Shown here piece after piece: positions 21,160-29,457 of a stretch of 35,541 nucleotides of DNA. The notes under the pieces are model-generated. The model searched no databases and had not been told where the DNA came from. It worked only from the letters and a program-made list of their open reading frames with translations. Origin of the DNA: a virus; IMG/VR virus record IMGVR_UViG_3300024518_003629, positions 1 to 35,541 of that record; one strand, written 5' to 3'. Position numbers and translations under genes: made by a program. Position 1 is the first letter of the stretch, and each line of letters starts with the position of its first letter.

Positions 21160-21187
21160 AAAAAAGGGGTCTAAATTAATAGACCCC
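21160..21187 (-). terminator. Rho-independent terminator after coat and decoration genes
   Basis: A perfect 8-bp stem, GGGGTCTA (21166-21173) and TAGACCCC (21180-21187), with a 6-nt loop, followed in the minus transcript by six U (21165-21160). It lies 7 bases past the stop of the decoration gene. No promoter is visible before the next gene, so partial read-through probably lowers downstream expression relative to coat. Confidence 0.88.
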
Positions 21188-21193
21188 TAAAGT

Positions 21194-21664
21194 TTAAGCT
21201 GCAACCGCTTTGATTATCGCATAATTAATAACTATTGCCCCTGTTTCAGCCGTTCCAGCTGCCACATTGTTATTAATAACAGTGATTTCAAAAGTGCCTG
21301 CTGCCGTATCAGTTACAACAACATCAGTATTCAATGCTACTGCATCTCTAAAGCTAATCACAATAACATCTGCTTCAGCAACTGAAGAGTTTGTAACTGT
21401 GAATTTAGCAGAAGCTTCAGCCGCGAGCGAAGAATTATCTGTTGTTATTTGACCACAAATACTATTAATTGTTACACCTGTTGCTCTACTTGTTATTTGA
21501 GTAACAGTTGAACCCGCTCCCGTCTTGTACCCTATGCCCAATGAAGAGCTACTTGAGAGTACAGAAGAAGTAGTTGACAAAGGTCCACGAATAGAAGTGG
21601 TTTCATCCGCTCCGTAATCAATGGTATTTGTACCTGCTGCGTTTGTATTTGGATTTGTTCCCAT
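21194..21664 (-). CDS. Head decoration-type structural protein (156 aa)
   Basis: Thr/Ser/Ala-rich beta protein: GIGYKTGAGSTVTQITSRAT, GVTINSICGQITTD, AKFTVTNSSVAEADVIVISF and an AIVINYAIIKAVAA end. Proteins ending this way are common next to coat genes and are thought to decorate capsids. Follows the coat gene by 10 bases with AAGGAG upstream and is followed by a strong terminator, as for an abundant product. Confidence 0.82.
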   Translation of the reverse strand: MGTNPNTNAAGTNTIDYGADETTSIRGPLSTTSSVLSSSSSLGIGYKTGAGSTVTQITSRATGVTINSICGQITTDNSSLAAEASAKFTVTNSSVAEADVIVISFRDAVALNTDVVVTDTAAGTFEITVINNNVAAGTAETGAIVINYAIIKAVAA

Positions 21665-21674
21665 TTTTTTCTCC

Positions 21675-22865
21675 TTATGCTCCCCAAAGCCTTACAGCCC
21701 AACGAGGAATTACTGTTATGAAACCATATAAAATATCTAAGCGGTAAAGCATGTCATCATTTTTACCGTCCCAAACTTTGGCCAATCGCATAGAGATACC
21801 GTCAAAATTCATCCTTGACTCGAAATCTGTCATACCTGGAAGAGGTAAATCAACAGTTGCAATAGTAAAGGCTTTTTTATGATAAATCATGTTTTGGTCA
21901 AAAGCAGTTGAATTAGTTCCTAACTCAGCAATAACAGCACTAGAAGCTGGAAGAGCATCAACATTTTGAAGAGGTCCCTCAGCATACATGGCAGGGTCAA
22001 CAGAAACTGTTCCCGCTCCGCCTGCATAGTCAGCCGTAACAGTAAATTCTTTCAATCCGCCAGTAGTTTGTTTACTAAGTGGATTAACTTGGTTTACTGC
22101 TGCAACAGTAAGGATATCACCTTTTGTGAAGGTTCCCGTTCCTGTTGTTACTGATAAGGTACTAGCCCCTTCAGAAGCTGCCGTATTTATAACATAGTTC
22201 CCATCTCCAGTTCCAACCGTATGACGATTAACATTCACAGACTCTGCAAATTCTAATCCAGCCATTGTTCCCATGTTACCAGTAACAAATTGATTTCTCA
22301 ATTGGCTTCTGTCTTCGAAACGATTTGTTCCAAGACCGTTAACTAGGGCACTCATTCCATCAGGAGAAAGAACCGCTGAGCGTTCAGTTTGAGGGGTTGA
22401 ATTTTTTGTCAAATATGCTTTTGCATCTGTAAAAGGAAGCATAGTTGCTGGATGAGTTCCGGGTGTTCCTGTATGGTTTGCCACTTGTTGGTAAGCATCT
22501 GTAAAGCATTCATATTCAATCCCACTAGATAAAGTATTCATTGCGGGAGTAATAATTTGTTCGCTAAACATTGAAATGTCTTGCTCTAGTTCTGCCGTTG
22601 AGAAACGAAGGTCAACACCGCGATACCTGGTTTTACTCAAAGTAACACTTTGTTCCTTGTTGTCTTGTACGTCCACTGTTTTACCTGAACGCATTTTATA
22701 TTCTTTTGGCACCTGAATCTTAACAAAATCACCTGCTTTTGCACCTGCTACTTCATAGGAGTCATCATACTCTCTACCAATACCTTGCAAAAAGGGTGTA
22801 TTGTTCTTAAACTGGGCCAAACCTTCTTTGACAATTATATCTGCCGTGATTTGTTCGTTAGCCAT
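21675..22865 (-). CDS. Major capsid protein, P22 gp5-like coat (396 aa)
   Basis: P22 coat hallmarks: the N-terminal ADIIVKEGLAQFKNNTPFLQ arm, VQDNKEQSVTLSKTRYRGVD, FTDAYQQVANHTGTP, an Ig-like insertion region (about 220-290) and the end LPLPGMTDFESRMNFDGISM then DILYGFITVIPRWAVRLWG. Close to the usual 400-430 residues. It forms the T=7 HK97-fold shell on the scaffold encoded just upstream. Start at 22865 with AGAGGCTTAA before it. Confidence 0.95.
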   Translation of the reverse strand: MANEQITADIIVKEGLAQFKNNTPFLQGIGREYDDSYEVAGAKAGDFVKIQVPKEYKMRSGKTVDVQDNKEQSVTLSKTRYRGVDLRFSTAELEQDISMFSEQIITPAMNTLSSGIEYECFTDAYQQVANHTGTPGTHPATMLPFTDAKAYLTKNSTPQTERSAVLSPDGMSALVNGLGTNRFEDRSQLRNQFVTGNMGTMAGLEFAESVNVNRHTVGTGDGNYVINTAASEGASTLSVTTGTGTFTKGDILTVAAVNQVNPLSKQTTGGLKEFTVTADYAGGAGTVSVDPAMYAEGPLQNVDALPASSAVIAELGTNSTAFDQNMIYHKKAFTIATVDLPLPGMTDFESRMNFDGISMRLAKVWDGKNDDMLYRLDILYGFITVIPRWAVRLWGA

Positions 22866-22885
22866 TTAAGCCTCTTGGTTTGTAT

Positions 22886-23671
22886 TTATCCGAACCTCTG
22901 TTTATAATAATCATCAACAGAGGTGTTTTTATTCCTCATGCTCGGCTTACCAGGAGTTTTTTGGGTCCTACCAGGATTGATAGGTGCAGGTGCCTTACTT
23001 TTTGGTTTTTGTTTCCTTTTTTTAGGGCTGGCAAGGGTGCCCTTGATTCTTCCGAGTTCCCAAACTAATTCTTCTCCTTCCATGGATTTTAAATCGTTTA
23101 GTTCATCGGGGTGCATGCCTAGGTAATACAGAAGTCTTGCACCCGTTTTCTTTGCGCCCATGATTTTTGACCCCAACTCGGAATCAATATCAACAGAAAT
23201 TGAGTGTATTACTTCAGAAAAGTCTTCGTATTCGTCACTAACTTCGTCCATTGCTACAGCGAAATTATGTTTAATATCTATTTCTTTTTGTGCGGCTTGT
23301 GTTTTTTTATTCTCTTTATCCGCTTTCTCTTGGTTCTCATCCCATTTTTTTTGGGCTTCTCTTCGCCCTACTTCCTTATAATATTCTTCTTCGGATTCAA
23401 AATCAACTAATCTCAAAGGTTTGTCATTAGAGCCATTCTTTAATTTATTTAGTTCTTCTTCAGCTCGCAAAGCTCTTTCTTCAGCTGCGCTTGCCCTTCT
23501 AGAAGCATCTTTTTCTTTTTTATGAAGACCATCAATCCGTTTTTGATTTTTGGATACCCATTTATCACGAGCTTCTTCCTTTTTCTGCTCTTCAGTTTTT
23601 TCTTCGTTAGATTCTTCTCCAGAATTTTCTTCTAGTTCTAAATCTTCAATTGTTTCTTCTTCATCTAGCAT
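22886..23671 (-). CDS. Scaffolding protein, P22 gp8-like (261 aa)
   Basis: Highly charged and helical. An acidic N-terminus (LDEEETIEDLELEENSGEES), coiled coil at 55-80 and 115-135, and a basic C-terminus (SPKKRKQKPKSKAPAPINPG) of the kind that binds coat during procapsid assembly. Located between portal and coat as expected for scaffold. Confidence 0.88.
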   Translation of the reverse strand: MLDEEETIEDLELEENSGEESNEEKTEEQKKEEARDKWVSKNQKRIDGLHKKEKDASRRASAAEERALRAEEELNKLKNGSNDKPLRLVDFESEEEYYKEVGRREAQKKWDENQEKADKENKKTQAAQKEIDIKHNFAVAMDEVSDEYEDFSEVIHSISVDIDSELGSKIMGAKKTGARLLYYLGMHPDELNDLKSMEGEELVWELGRIKGTLASPKKRKQKPKSKAPAPINPGRTQKTPGKPSMRNKNTSVDDYYKQRFG

Positions 23672-23686
23672 GGTTTTTACTCCAAG

Positions 23687-25759
23687 TTATGCGGGTTCAC
23701 CGCGAGGTTTGACTAATTTGTCAATCGAAACGGATTTACCCGCCTTGATTAGTTCCTCTCCTAGTTCCCCTCTAGAATCAATAACTTGTGTTAGAACGTC
23801 CTTCTCATCCTGTCTATCTTGTAATTCTAATTTAGTTTCGTTATCCAGTTTCTTACCAGCCAACATTGCCTGGTTTTTCTCATCTGCTATTTCTCTTTGG
23901 ATTTCTTGATTTTTTATAAATTCTTTTAACTGTTCGTTCTCTTGTGAGAGAATATCAACTTGTCCCTTACTTTGAACGAGTAACTGGTCTTTTTCCGCTT
24001 CACTTAAGTTTTCACTCTCTGGGTCTGGGAATATTTCAGGGTTTGTTTGTCTAAGTTTAGCTTGTGACCTATCAGCCCATTCTTCACTGCCATTAAAATC
24101 TTGACCTCTAATAATTAAATCAGCTCCAAGTGCTGCCGCCTCTGGTAAAGCTTGAGCTGTAGCTTGCATAGCTTCAGCGGCATCTTTACGTTTAGTTGCA
24201 AAGTCTGGACCAACATCAATATCAACGTCATATCTTCCAACATTTAAATGAAACAAATCCCCTTCATTGTCTTCACCTGGCTCAGCGTTAAAAGTAACCA
24301 TCTCTTCAACGCCATCATCACCTAAGATTCTAGTGGACCGCTCAACATCCATAATTTTTCTAATGATATCAAAAACTACCACATATGTTTGCTTGACTGA
24401 CATATTGAAATTATCAATGAAATCATACGTTGTTATTTCACCCTGAGCCACCCTATTATCAATCGCTATTCCTGATATTTCTTGCCCTTGGTCTCCAACA
24501 ACTCCATCTGACATTCCCATTGTATCTTTAATATCTATCTCAGATGATTGTGCTGCTGCAATATATCCAATTGGAGCATCTGGAGGGGGTACGATTTGAG
24601 GGGCTGGAACTAAAACACCACCAATTGCGATTGGGTCGTATTCTTTTGTTTGAGTTGGGTTTCTATTCCCATCTTTCCAACCTGGGTCTGATTTAAATTG
24701 GCCCTTGGCTCCTATGTATTCTGTTTTATTAGCTTGATTAAGTTTCTCAGCTTCAGAGCTTCGCCAATAATTGTACATTCTTTGTGAATCTTTGGATTTT
24801 CTAATGAGTGAAAGAAGATACAATTTATTATTAATTACCTTCCTTCTACCAAATACACCAATAATAGGAAACAATGTTCCCGGTAAATCTTCTTCTTCTA
24901 ATACTTCAATCGCGTTTAGTTTGGCCCAATGCCAGGTTTTTCTAACTGTTGGTCTTGTGTTCCCGGTTATAATCGAATCAAAATCAATCCCATCTTTTAC
25001 CATATCGGATTTAAAAGCAATGATTTCTTCATCTGGGTCTTCTGCTTTGGGGTCAGTATATTCAATCAGTTCATCATGAATCTTTTTCATGTAGTAATAT
25101 TCAACAACTCGAATAAAGTCTTTACCCATCCATGATTTTTTGGAATCCCCTAGATTATTTCCAGAGAAATCATTCATTTCTGCATCTGGAAACTCTTGTT
25201 TGAATTCATCTTTGGGCATATCGTGAGTAATAAAACCCCATTCACAATCGCTAGCCGTTGGGCTTTCATAACTTGGGTCTAATACAACTGAGTTGGGATT
25301 GACGATATATTGAATGTCAATGTCTTGGTCAAAAGAATCATCACTTACAAACTTTGTTAATACTCTATAGAATCCAAAGGAACTTTCAACAGCATTCTCA
25401 AAAGCTTGGGCCGCAACCATATCAAATTTTGAATTCTTTAGGGATTGTTTTATAAGTCCTTTGATTTTATCAGCTGTCTTTTTATCTGACTTATCATCTT
25501 CCGGAGATATTTTAACACCGGGTTTATTTAATCGTACTTCGTTTGATATTCTTTTTAGATATTTGAATTGTTTATTAATTTCAAGACAAGGGCGGTTTCT
25601 ATCTCTTCGCCTTCTGTTTTTCTTCATCTTGTCTGTCCATGAAGAAATATATAAGAACTTTTGGTCTGATAATGAGTTTTCTACATTATGAACATTCGCA
25701 TCTGAGCCAGCCTTATACCTGTCAACAGCCTCCTGAATAAAGCTATCTTGTGCACCCAT
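23687..25759 (-). CDS. Portal protein, P22 gp1-like (690 aa)
   Basis: Contains features I associate with P22-type portals: KFLYISSWTDKMKKNRRRRD near the N-terminus, CLEINKQFKYLKRISNEVRL, ASDCEWGFITHDMPKDEF, MYNYWRSSEAEKLNQANKTE and GISGIAIDNRVAQGEITTYD-type crown sequence, then a long helical barrel (about 590-680). Length matches P22 gp1 (725). The dodecamer forms the packaging and tail vertex. The start is in TAATG with the 27-codon mini-gene, whose end supplies the AAGGA ribosome-binding site. Confidence 0.93.
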   Translation of the reverse strand: MGAQDSFIQEAVDRYKAGSDANVHNVENSLSDQKFLYISSWTDKMKKNRRRRDRNRPCLEINKQFKYLKRISNEVRLNKPGVKISPEDDKSDKKTADKIKGLIKQSLKNSKFDMVAAQAFENAVESSFGFYRVLTKFVSDDSFDQDIDIQYIVNPNSVVLDPSYESPTASDCEWGFITHDMPKDEFKQEFPDAEMNDFSGNNLGDSKKSWMGKDFIRVVEYYYMKKIHDELIEYTDPKAEDPDEEIIAFKSDMVKDGIDFDSIITGNTRPTVRKTWHWAKLNAIEVLEEEDLPGTLFPIIGVFGRRKVINNKLYLLSLIRKSKDSQRMYNYWRSSEAEKLNQANKTEYIGAKGQFKSDPGWKDGNRNPTQTKEYDPIAIGGVLVPAPQIVPPPDAPIGYIAAAQSSEIDIKDTMGMSDGVVGDQGQEISGIAIDNRVAQGEITTYDFIDNFNMSVKQTYVVVFDIIRKIMDVERSTRILGDDGVEEMVTFNAEPGEDNEGDLFHLNVGRYDVDIDVGPDFATKRKDAAEAMQATAQALPEAAALGADLIIRGQDFNGSEEWADRSQAKLRQTNPEIFPDPESENLSEAEKDQLLVQSKGQVDILSQENEQLKEFIKNQEIQREIADEKNQAMLAGKKLDNETKLELQDRQDEKDVLTQVIDSRGELGEELIKAGKSVSIDKLVKPRGEPA

Positions 25760-25842
25760 TACATTGTCCTTTTGAGGTCAGAGATACTCATATGTACATA
25801 AAATAGATTAATTATTTCCTGTTTGGCAATTTTATTATTCAT
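25759..25842 (-). CDS. 27-residue mini-gene between TerL and portal
   Basis: The frame MNNKIAKQEIINLFYVHMSI... fills the whole gap exactly. It starts in the TAATG at the TerL stop and ends in the TAATG at the portal start. Helical (KQEIINLFYVHM). It may encode a peptide, or serve only to carry ribosomes from TerL to portal so that the portal site (AAAAGGACAATGTAATG) is reached. Confidence 0.5.
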   Translation of the reverse strand: MNNKIAKQEIINLFYVHMSISDLKRTM

Positions 25843-27260
25843 TAATTACCCATCCAGCCATCATCAGAGGCGTAGTAGAAGTCTTGATGGGGTGCCTCTT
25901 CCTCTTCTCGTTCCTTAATTATGGGTGTTGCATAAGTCATTGCTAGGGCATCTCCATTATCTGGAGATTTAAGCCCCCGCCTTTTCATATCTTGCTTTTT
26001 CTCTAATTGAAGCCTGTTTTTATTATCAAAGCCATATTCAGGAGCGGTTAAATCAACCTTCATTTCATCACTGTAAGGTAAGTCTACCCCCGCTTTAAAG
26101 GCATCCTTCATTGTGTCCCACATTTCTATACGCTTATTGAAATATTTAATTGGGTTGTTTGCTTTCCTTCCTCCGTTTATTTCTTGAACTACTTCCGGGG
26201 GGATTAACTGCTTAACTCGGTCAACAACTCCACCTCCAACACCGTCTCCATCTATAAATATGGCCTCTGGTTTGCGCTCTTCATAAAATTCAACAATCTT
26301 TCCCGCTGTCACCATCGTGTCAACACCTCGCCAGGTTTGAATTGGTTCAACCTTTCTACCCTGCCTAACAGCTAAAGCATTTTGGTCATCCCCAAACCTT
26401 GCGATATCAACACCGAATATAATTGGAAACTGTTCATAACCTAAAGCCTCATACAAAAAGCAATCCTCTACAACTTCAGAAGATATCAATTGGTTTGAAC
26501 CTGCCCTTGGGAATTGTCCTTTTATCCTAATTCTGCAGAAATCCGAATCTTCCCCATAGTCCTCAATCCATTCTTTTATTTGACCCTTATCCGAAATAGA
26601 AACGTCTCTCGAATCAACCTGCATTGTTTTCCATCTATGTGCAAGCTTCCCCCAACATTCTTTAAACCTTCCAGTATTTCTAGTGGGATTCCCAAAGGCA
26701 ACCCAACGAGCTCCAGCTGTGGTCATTGCACCCTCTGAAGTTTCCCAAATGTTATCAGAAATGGCGCTTGCCTCATCAAATAAATAAAGTACATGGTCTT
26801 CATGAGTTCCCGCAAAGGCTTCAGGATTCTTTTCGCTCCATGGAATAGCAGAAGCAAACCAAGTATCAGGGGCGCTTTTCATATAAAACTTAGTTGCTAT
26901 TTTCTCATACCAACTCTTATTGAGGGCCATATTATTTATTTTAGATAGCTCTCTCCAGGTTTTAGTATCTAATTGGGATTTGGTGTTTGCAGTAACAACG
27001 ACTTGAGGTTCTGGCCTGGTTGACATAAACCAATGAATAATAACAGCTATTTCAAATGTTTTACCGATTCCATGCCCAGAAGCAACAGCAATTCTTTTAT
27101 TATCAACCAAGTTCTCTAGCATTTCTTTTTGCCAGTCTTCTAGGTTTTTTATTCCGAGTACATCGTAAGCATAACCAACCGGATTTTGGAAATAGTTTTC
27201 CGTTATAAATGCGCCATCATCCAAATTACTTATTCCATTTCTGTTTAATTTGGTCAGCAA
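25842..27260 (-). CDS. terL: Terminase large subunit (472 aa)
   Basis: ATPase: Walker A SGHGIGKT (61-68), Walker B VLYLFDEAS (157-165) and a coupling motif in FGNPTRNTG (189-197). Nuclease: GVDIARFGDDQ with D285, FIDGDGVGGG with D337/D339, and a C-terminal acidic residue in SPDNGDALAMT. A headful-type terminase of the P22/T4 class would explain the circularly permuted assembly. Overlaps terS by 35 bases. Confidence 0.95.
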   Translation of the reverse strand: MLTKLNRNGISNLDDGAFITENYFQNPVGYAYDVLGIKNLEDWQKEMLENLVDNKRIAVASGHGIGKTFEIAVIIHWFMSTRPEPQVVVTANTKSQLDTKTWRELSKINNMALNKSWYEKIATKFYMKSAPDTWFASAIPWSEKNPEAFAGTHEDHVLYLFDEASAISDNIWETSEGAMTTAGARWVAFGNPTRNTGRFKECWGKLAHRWKTMQVDSRDVSISDKGQIKEWIEDYGEDSDFCRIRIKGQFPRAGSNQLISSEVVEDCFLYEALGYEQFPIIFGVDIARFGDDQNALAVRQGRKVEPIQTWRGVDTMVTAGKIVEFYEERKPEAIFIDGDGVGGGVVDRVKQLIPPEVVQEINGGRKANNPIKYFNKRIEMWDTMKDAFKAGVDLPYSDEMKVDLTAPEYGFDNKNRLQLEKKQDMKRRGLKSPDNGDALAMTYATPIIKEREEEEAPHQDFYYASDDGWMGN

Positions 27261-27687
27261 TTGATATTTCTCCAGAGTGTTTAACTTCTTGTGGAGTGTA
27301 TTTAGCTGTCATTTTATTGCAAATGTCTAAGTATTTGGCTCTAGCCTGATGGTCTGCATAAATCTCTAAATCAAATTTGGGTTCACCTTCTTTTGCATTT
27401 GGATTCTTTTTCCACTTTTCAAAGGTTGCTTCTAGCCCTTCAACCAATACCATTAATATTTTGTCTTCAGGCATTCCGAGCCTAGCTAGTTTCTGAATAG
27501 TATTTTCTTCTATCTGTTCTTCAACCTTTTTAGCAAGACTTCCCTTAACCCAACCTTCTTTACTTATTTTAGTTTTTATTGAAGGTACTGATATCGTATG
27601 CTTTTTGGATAAGTCTTCAACACTCTTAAATTTACCGCTTTCATAGTCTACCCTAGCTCTTTTCCAAGCTGCTTTACTATAAGCCAT
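27226..27687 (-). CDS. terS: Terminase small subunit (153 aa)
   Basis: The N-terminal helix-turn-helix ARVDYESGKFKSVEDLSKKH, then ISVPSIKTKISKEGW, is the DNA-binding domain of many TerS proteins. A helical oligomerisation region follows, with a C-terminal tail (QIKQKWNK) that would meet TerL. Start taken at the ATG at 27687 (TAATG junction, GGAGTGGG upstream); an in-frame GTG at 27696 is less likely. It should recognise the pac site. Confidence 0.88.
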   Translation of the reverse strand: MAYSKAAWKRARVDYESGKFKSVEDLSKKHTISVPSIKTKISKEGWVKGSLAKKVEEQIEENTIQKLARLGMPEDKILMVLVEGLEATFEKWKKNPNAKEGEPKFDLEIYADHQARAKYLDICNKMTAKYTPQEVKHSGEISIADQIKQKWNK

Positions 27688-27887
27688 TAAACCCACTCCA
27701 TTCCGTTATAGGTTTTAATTTCATATTCATCTCTCCATAAGTCGCCTATGATTGGTTTCTCTGGTTTAGGTAGTTCAGCGATAAAACAGGTGTACATTTG
27801 AATTATATCTAGAGGTAAGAGGTTTTCAGTTGGATAACCTTTTTCAGTTAAAAACCTTTTGGCTTCTTTGATGGTTATGGTTTCCAT
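27687..27887 (-). CDS. Hypothetical small protein (66 aa)
   Basis: METITIKEAKRFLTEKGYPT suggests a beta strand followed by a helix. Joined to neighbours by TAATG at both ends, so it is part of the late transcript ahead of terS. Function unknown. Confidence 0.72.
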   Translation of the reverse strand: METITIKEAKRFLTEKGYPTENLLPLDIIQMYTCFIAELPKPEKPIIGDLWRDEYEIKTYNGMEWV

Positions 27888-28081
27888 TATTTAGTAGTCT
27901 CTTTGTATACTTCGTCTAAAATGTTTTTATCAATTTCGTCTGCTATTTTATTAGCGAAGTCTTGAATAAGTGTTGAAGTGCATTTTTTTCTATGTTCTTT
28001 AATATCTCTTGTTATTAGTCCTCCACATTTATTGCATGAGTACTTCAGCATTTCTTCAATGGTCATTTTTGCTTCAATCAT
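27887..28081 (-). CDS. Small zinc-finger-like protein (64 aa)
   Basis: C16-x2-C19-x10-H30-x3-C34 (CNKCGGLITRDIKEHRKKC) forms one C2HC metal site, followed by a helix (LIQDFANKIADEIDKNILDE). TAATG at both ends. A nucleic-acid or protein-binding role near terS is plausible only by motif. Confidence 0.75.
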   Translation of the reverse strand: MIEAKMTIEEMLKYSCNKCGGLITRDIKEHRKKCTSTLIQDFANKIADEIDKNILDEVYKETTK

Positions 28082-28308
28082 TAGCTTTTAATCCTAGCAA
28101 TCTTTTCATTTGGTTTAGGTGAGTATCCATAAGGAAAATCAACCGTTCCATTTGGGTTTATTTCTAGCCAACATTCAATAGTATCATTAATAAATGACAC
28201 TTCATTTTCTATTGCTTTGTCTAGTTTTTCATTCCAGTTAGTACTGGGCCTTTTACTTATCTCATTAGCCTTATTCTCAATTGTTGTTGTGTTAGAATCT
28301 TTGCTCAT
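28081..28308 (-). CDS. Hypothetical first gene of the late unit (75 aa)
   Basis: MSKDSNTTTIENKANEISKR is polar and disordered. Then comes a helix (EKLDKAIENEVSFINDTIEC) and a Pro-rich end. It is the first gene after the terminator at 28349-28378. The predicted -10 ends about 8 bases before its ATG, so the mRNA may have almost no leader. Confidence 0.7.
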   Translation of the reverse strand: MSKDSNTTTIENKANEISKRPSTNWNEKLDKAIENEVSFINDTIECWLEINPNGTVDFPYGYSPKPNEKIARIKS

Positions 28309-28315
28309 TATATAG

Positions 28316-28344
28316 AATCTATATATTTATTCAATATAAGTCAA
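28316..28344 (-). promoter_or_regulatory. Probable late promoter
   Basis: Minus strand TTGACT (28344-28339), 17-bp spacer, TAGATT (28321-28316). It lies in AT-rich DNA between a terminator and the first late gene. It is only partly similar to the five AT-palindrome elements, as expected if it is controlled differently. The short distance to the ATG is odd. Confidence 0.5.
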
Positions 28345-28348
28345 ATTG

Positions 28349-28378
28349 AAAAAGCCCAGCTCAATTAAGAACCGGGCT
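28349..28378 (-). terminator. Rho-independent terminator closing the early accessory unit
   Basis: Stem AGCCCGG/CTGGGCT (28378-28372 with 28359-28353 in the minus transcript, one G-U pair), 12-nt loop, followed by five U (28353-28349). It separates the early block from the late promoter. Confidence 0.85.
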
Positions 28379-28400
28379 CTGTAGGGGGGAGAGAAAAAGT

Positions 28401-28547
28401 CTATTTAGTTTCTGTGTTTGTTAATTCTTCTGGAGTTTCCCAACATTGGCAGCTTGTATTAGTTGGGATGGGTGTTAATCCAAACCAGAATTGGTTTTGG
28501 GTGTATTTTGTTTTGCATCTTCTACAATAACCTGTACATAATTCCAT
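28401..28547 (-). CDS. Cysteine-rich mini-protein (48 aa)
   Basis: Five cysteines at 4, 8, 11, 33 and 35 (MELCTGYCRRCKTKY and TSCQCWETPEE) suggest a small zinc-binding fold. The ATG at 28547 follows AGAGCGAATAA, a moderate site, and the gene overlaps its neighbour by 26 bases. Last gene before the early terminator. Confidence 0.65.
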   Translation of the reverse strand: MELCTGYCRRCKTKYTQNQFWFGLTPIPTNTSCQCWETPEELTNTETK

Positions 28548-28674
28548 TTATTCGCTCTTCTAGTGTTGATTCTTTTTGTTTTTGTTTAACTTCTATTTCT
28601 CTTTTTAACTTAATAGCTTTTTCATTCCAATTAAGTAGAGATTCCAAACCATCTTCAGGGTATATATCAATCAT
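28522..28674 (-). CDS. Hypothetical helical protein (50 aa)
   Basis: MIDIYPEDGLESLLNWNEKA followed by a Lys/Glu/Gln helix to INGIMYRLL. ATGA overlap with the upstream gene, 26-base overlap with the cysteine-rich gene. No known motif. Confidence 0.6.
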   Translation of the reverse strand: MIDIYPEDGLESLLNWNEKAIKLKREIEVKQKQKESTLEERINGIMYRLL

Positions 28675-28874
28675 TCTTCTTCTTTGAACCAGTAGTCTAC
28701 TAGTAGTTTAAGTTTTATCAGGTCATTTTGTGCGATTGACAATACTCGTCCACCAACAACAAAAGATATTCCATGCATATCAAAATTAACTGAAGTGCAC
28801 CAGTCTTTATTAATCCCGTGTGAACATTCCATTTTTTTGAAGAGTAGTTCTTTAGCTTTGTCTAGGTTAGTCAT
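28671..28874 (-). CDS. Hypothetical protein (67 aa)
   Basis: Helix (MTNLDKAKELLFKKM), then a beta pair (VNFDMHGISFVVGGRVLSIA), then a C-terminal helix. The layout resembles the next gene (28867-29124), which also has a helix, a central beta pair around a Cys/His segment and a final helix, so the two may be diverged copies. ATGA overlaps on both sides. Confidence 0.65.
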   Translation of the reverse strand: MTNLDKAKELLFKKMECSHGINKDWCTSVNFDMHGISFVVGGRVLSIAQNDLIKLKLLVDYWFKEEE

Positions 28875-29124
28875 CGTATTCCTTTGTTTTAATGTTGTCT
28901 AAGAAGTTTTGTAAGGTTTCAAAATCGTTTATGTGGAGGGTTAGGCTTTCCTCTCCTTTACTAAGAGTGAATTCACCGTTCTCACTTAATGAAGCTCGTA
29001 AAGTTTCTCCATCACAGATGGCGTGACAATGAGAGATAAAGCATTTATTTTTTTCTAACTCTTCTTGAAGTTCTAAGTATTTCTTATGCTTGGTTAGTGC
29101 TTTTTCAAGATGTGTTCTAGTCAT
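28867..29124 (-). CDS. Hypothetical protein (85 aa)
   Basis: The N-terminal helix carries KALTKHKKYLELQEELEK, then CFISHCHAICDGETLRASLS, an amphipathic beta pair and a final helix (FETLQNFLDNIKTKEYDD). The Cys/His cluster CFISHCHAIC could bind metal. Overlaps both neighbours by a few bases. Confidence 0.65.
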   Translation of the reverse strand: MTRTHLEKALTKHKKYLELQEELEKNKCFISHCHAICDGETLRASLSENGEFTLSKGEESLTLHINDFETLQNFLDNIKTKEYDD

Positions 29125-29324
29125 TTCATTTTCCTCTTAAGTTCTTTAAGCCCTTCTTTAAATGGTTTAAACTTGGGTTCTTTTATGCCTTTAATCTTGA
29201 TTGTTCCGCCCCTTTTCTTTTTAAACCTGAGTGATATGGGCTCTACTTCACCTTTTAATTCAGAATAGTTTTCTCTAGCCCAAATTATTGAAGTTGTTTT
29301 ACCTTCTAATTCACATTTAATCAT
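29121..29324 (-). CDS. Small very basic protein (67 aa)
   Basis: I use the second Met (ATG at 29324, MIKCELEGKTTSIIWARENY) because AAGGA lies eight bases upstream; the ATG at 29330 is too close to that site. Rich in Lys/Arg (RFKKKRGGTIKIKGIKEPKF), which suggests nucleic-acid binding. Coupled to its neighbours. Confidence 0.6.
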   Translation of the reverse strand: MIKCELEGKTTSIIWARENYSELKGEVEPISLRFKKKRGGTIKIKGIKEPKFKPFKEGLKELKRKMK

Positions 29325-29457
29325 TCTCATATTCCTTTATAATTGCTTTAGCTATTTTAGGGAAGTCTTGCTTTCTGATATGAAGTTTACCAGACCAATC
29401 AGAATACAACCATTTTGGGCTACTCATTATATCTACTATTCTCTCTTCTGTTATCAT
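29317..29457 (-). CDS. Hypothetical small protein (46 aa)
   Basis: MITEERIVDIMSSPKWLYSD followed by a basic helix ending KAIIKEYEND. It fills an otherwise empty 120-base gap, starts in an ATGA overlap and ends eight bases inside the next gene, whose ribosome-binding site it carries. Function unknown. Confidence 0.6.
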   Translation of the reverse strand: MITEERIVDIMSSPKWLYSDWSGKLHIRKQDFPKIAKAIIKEYEND

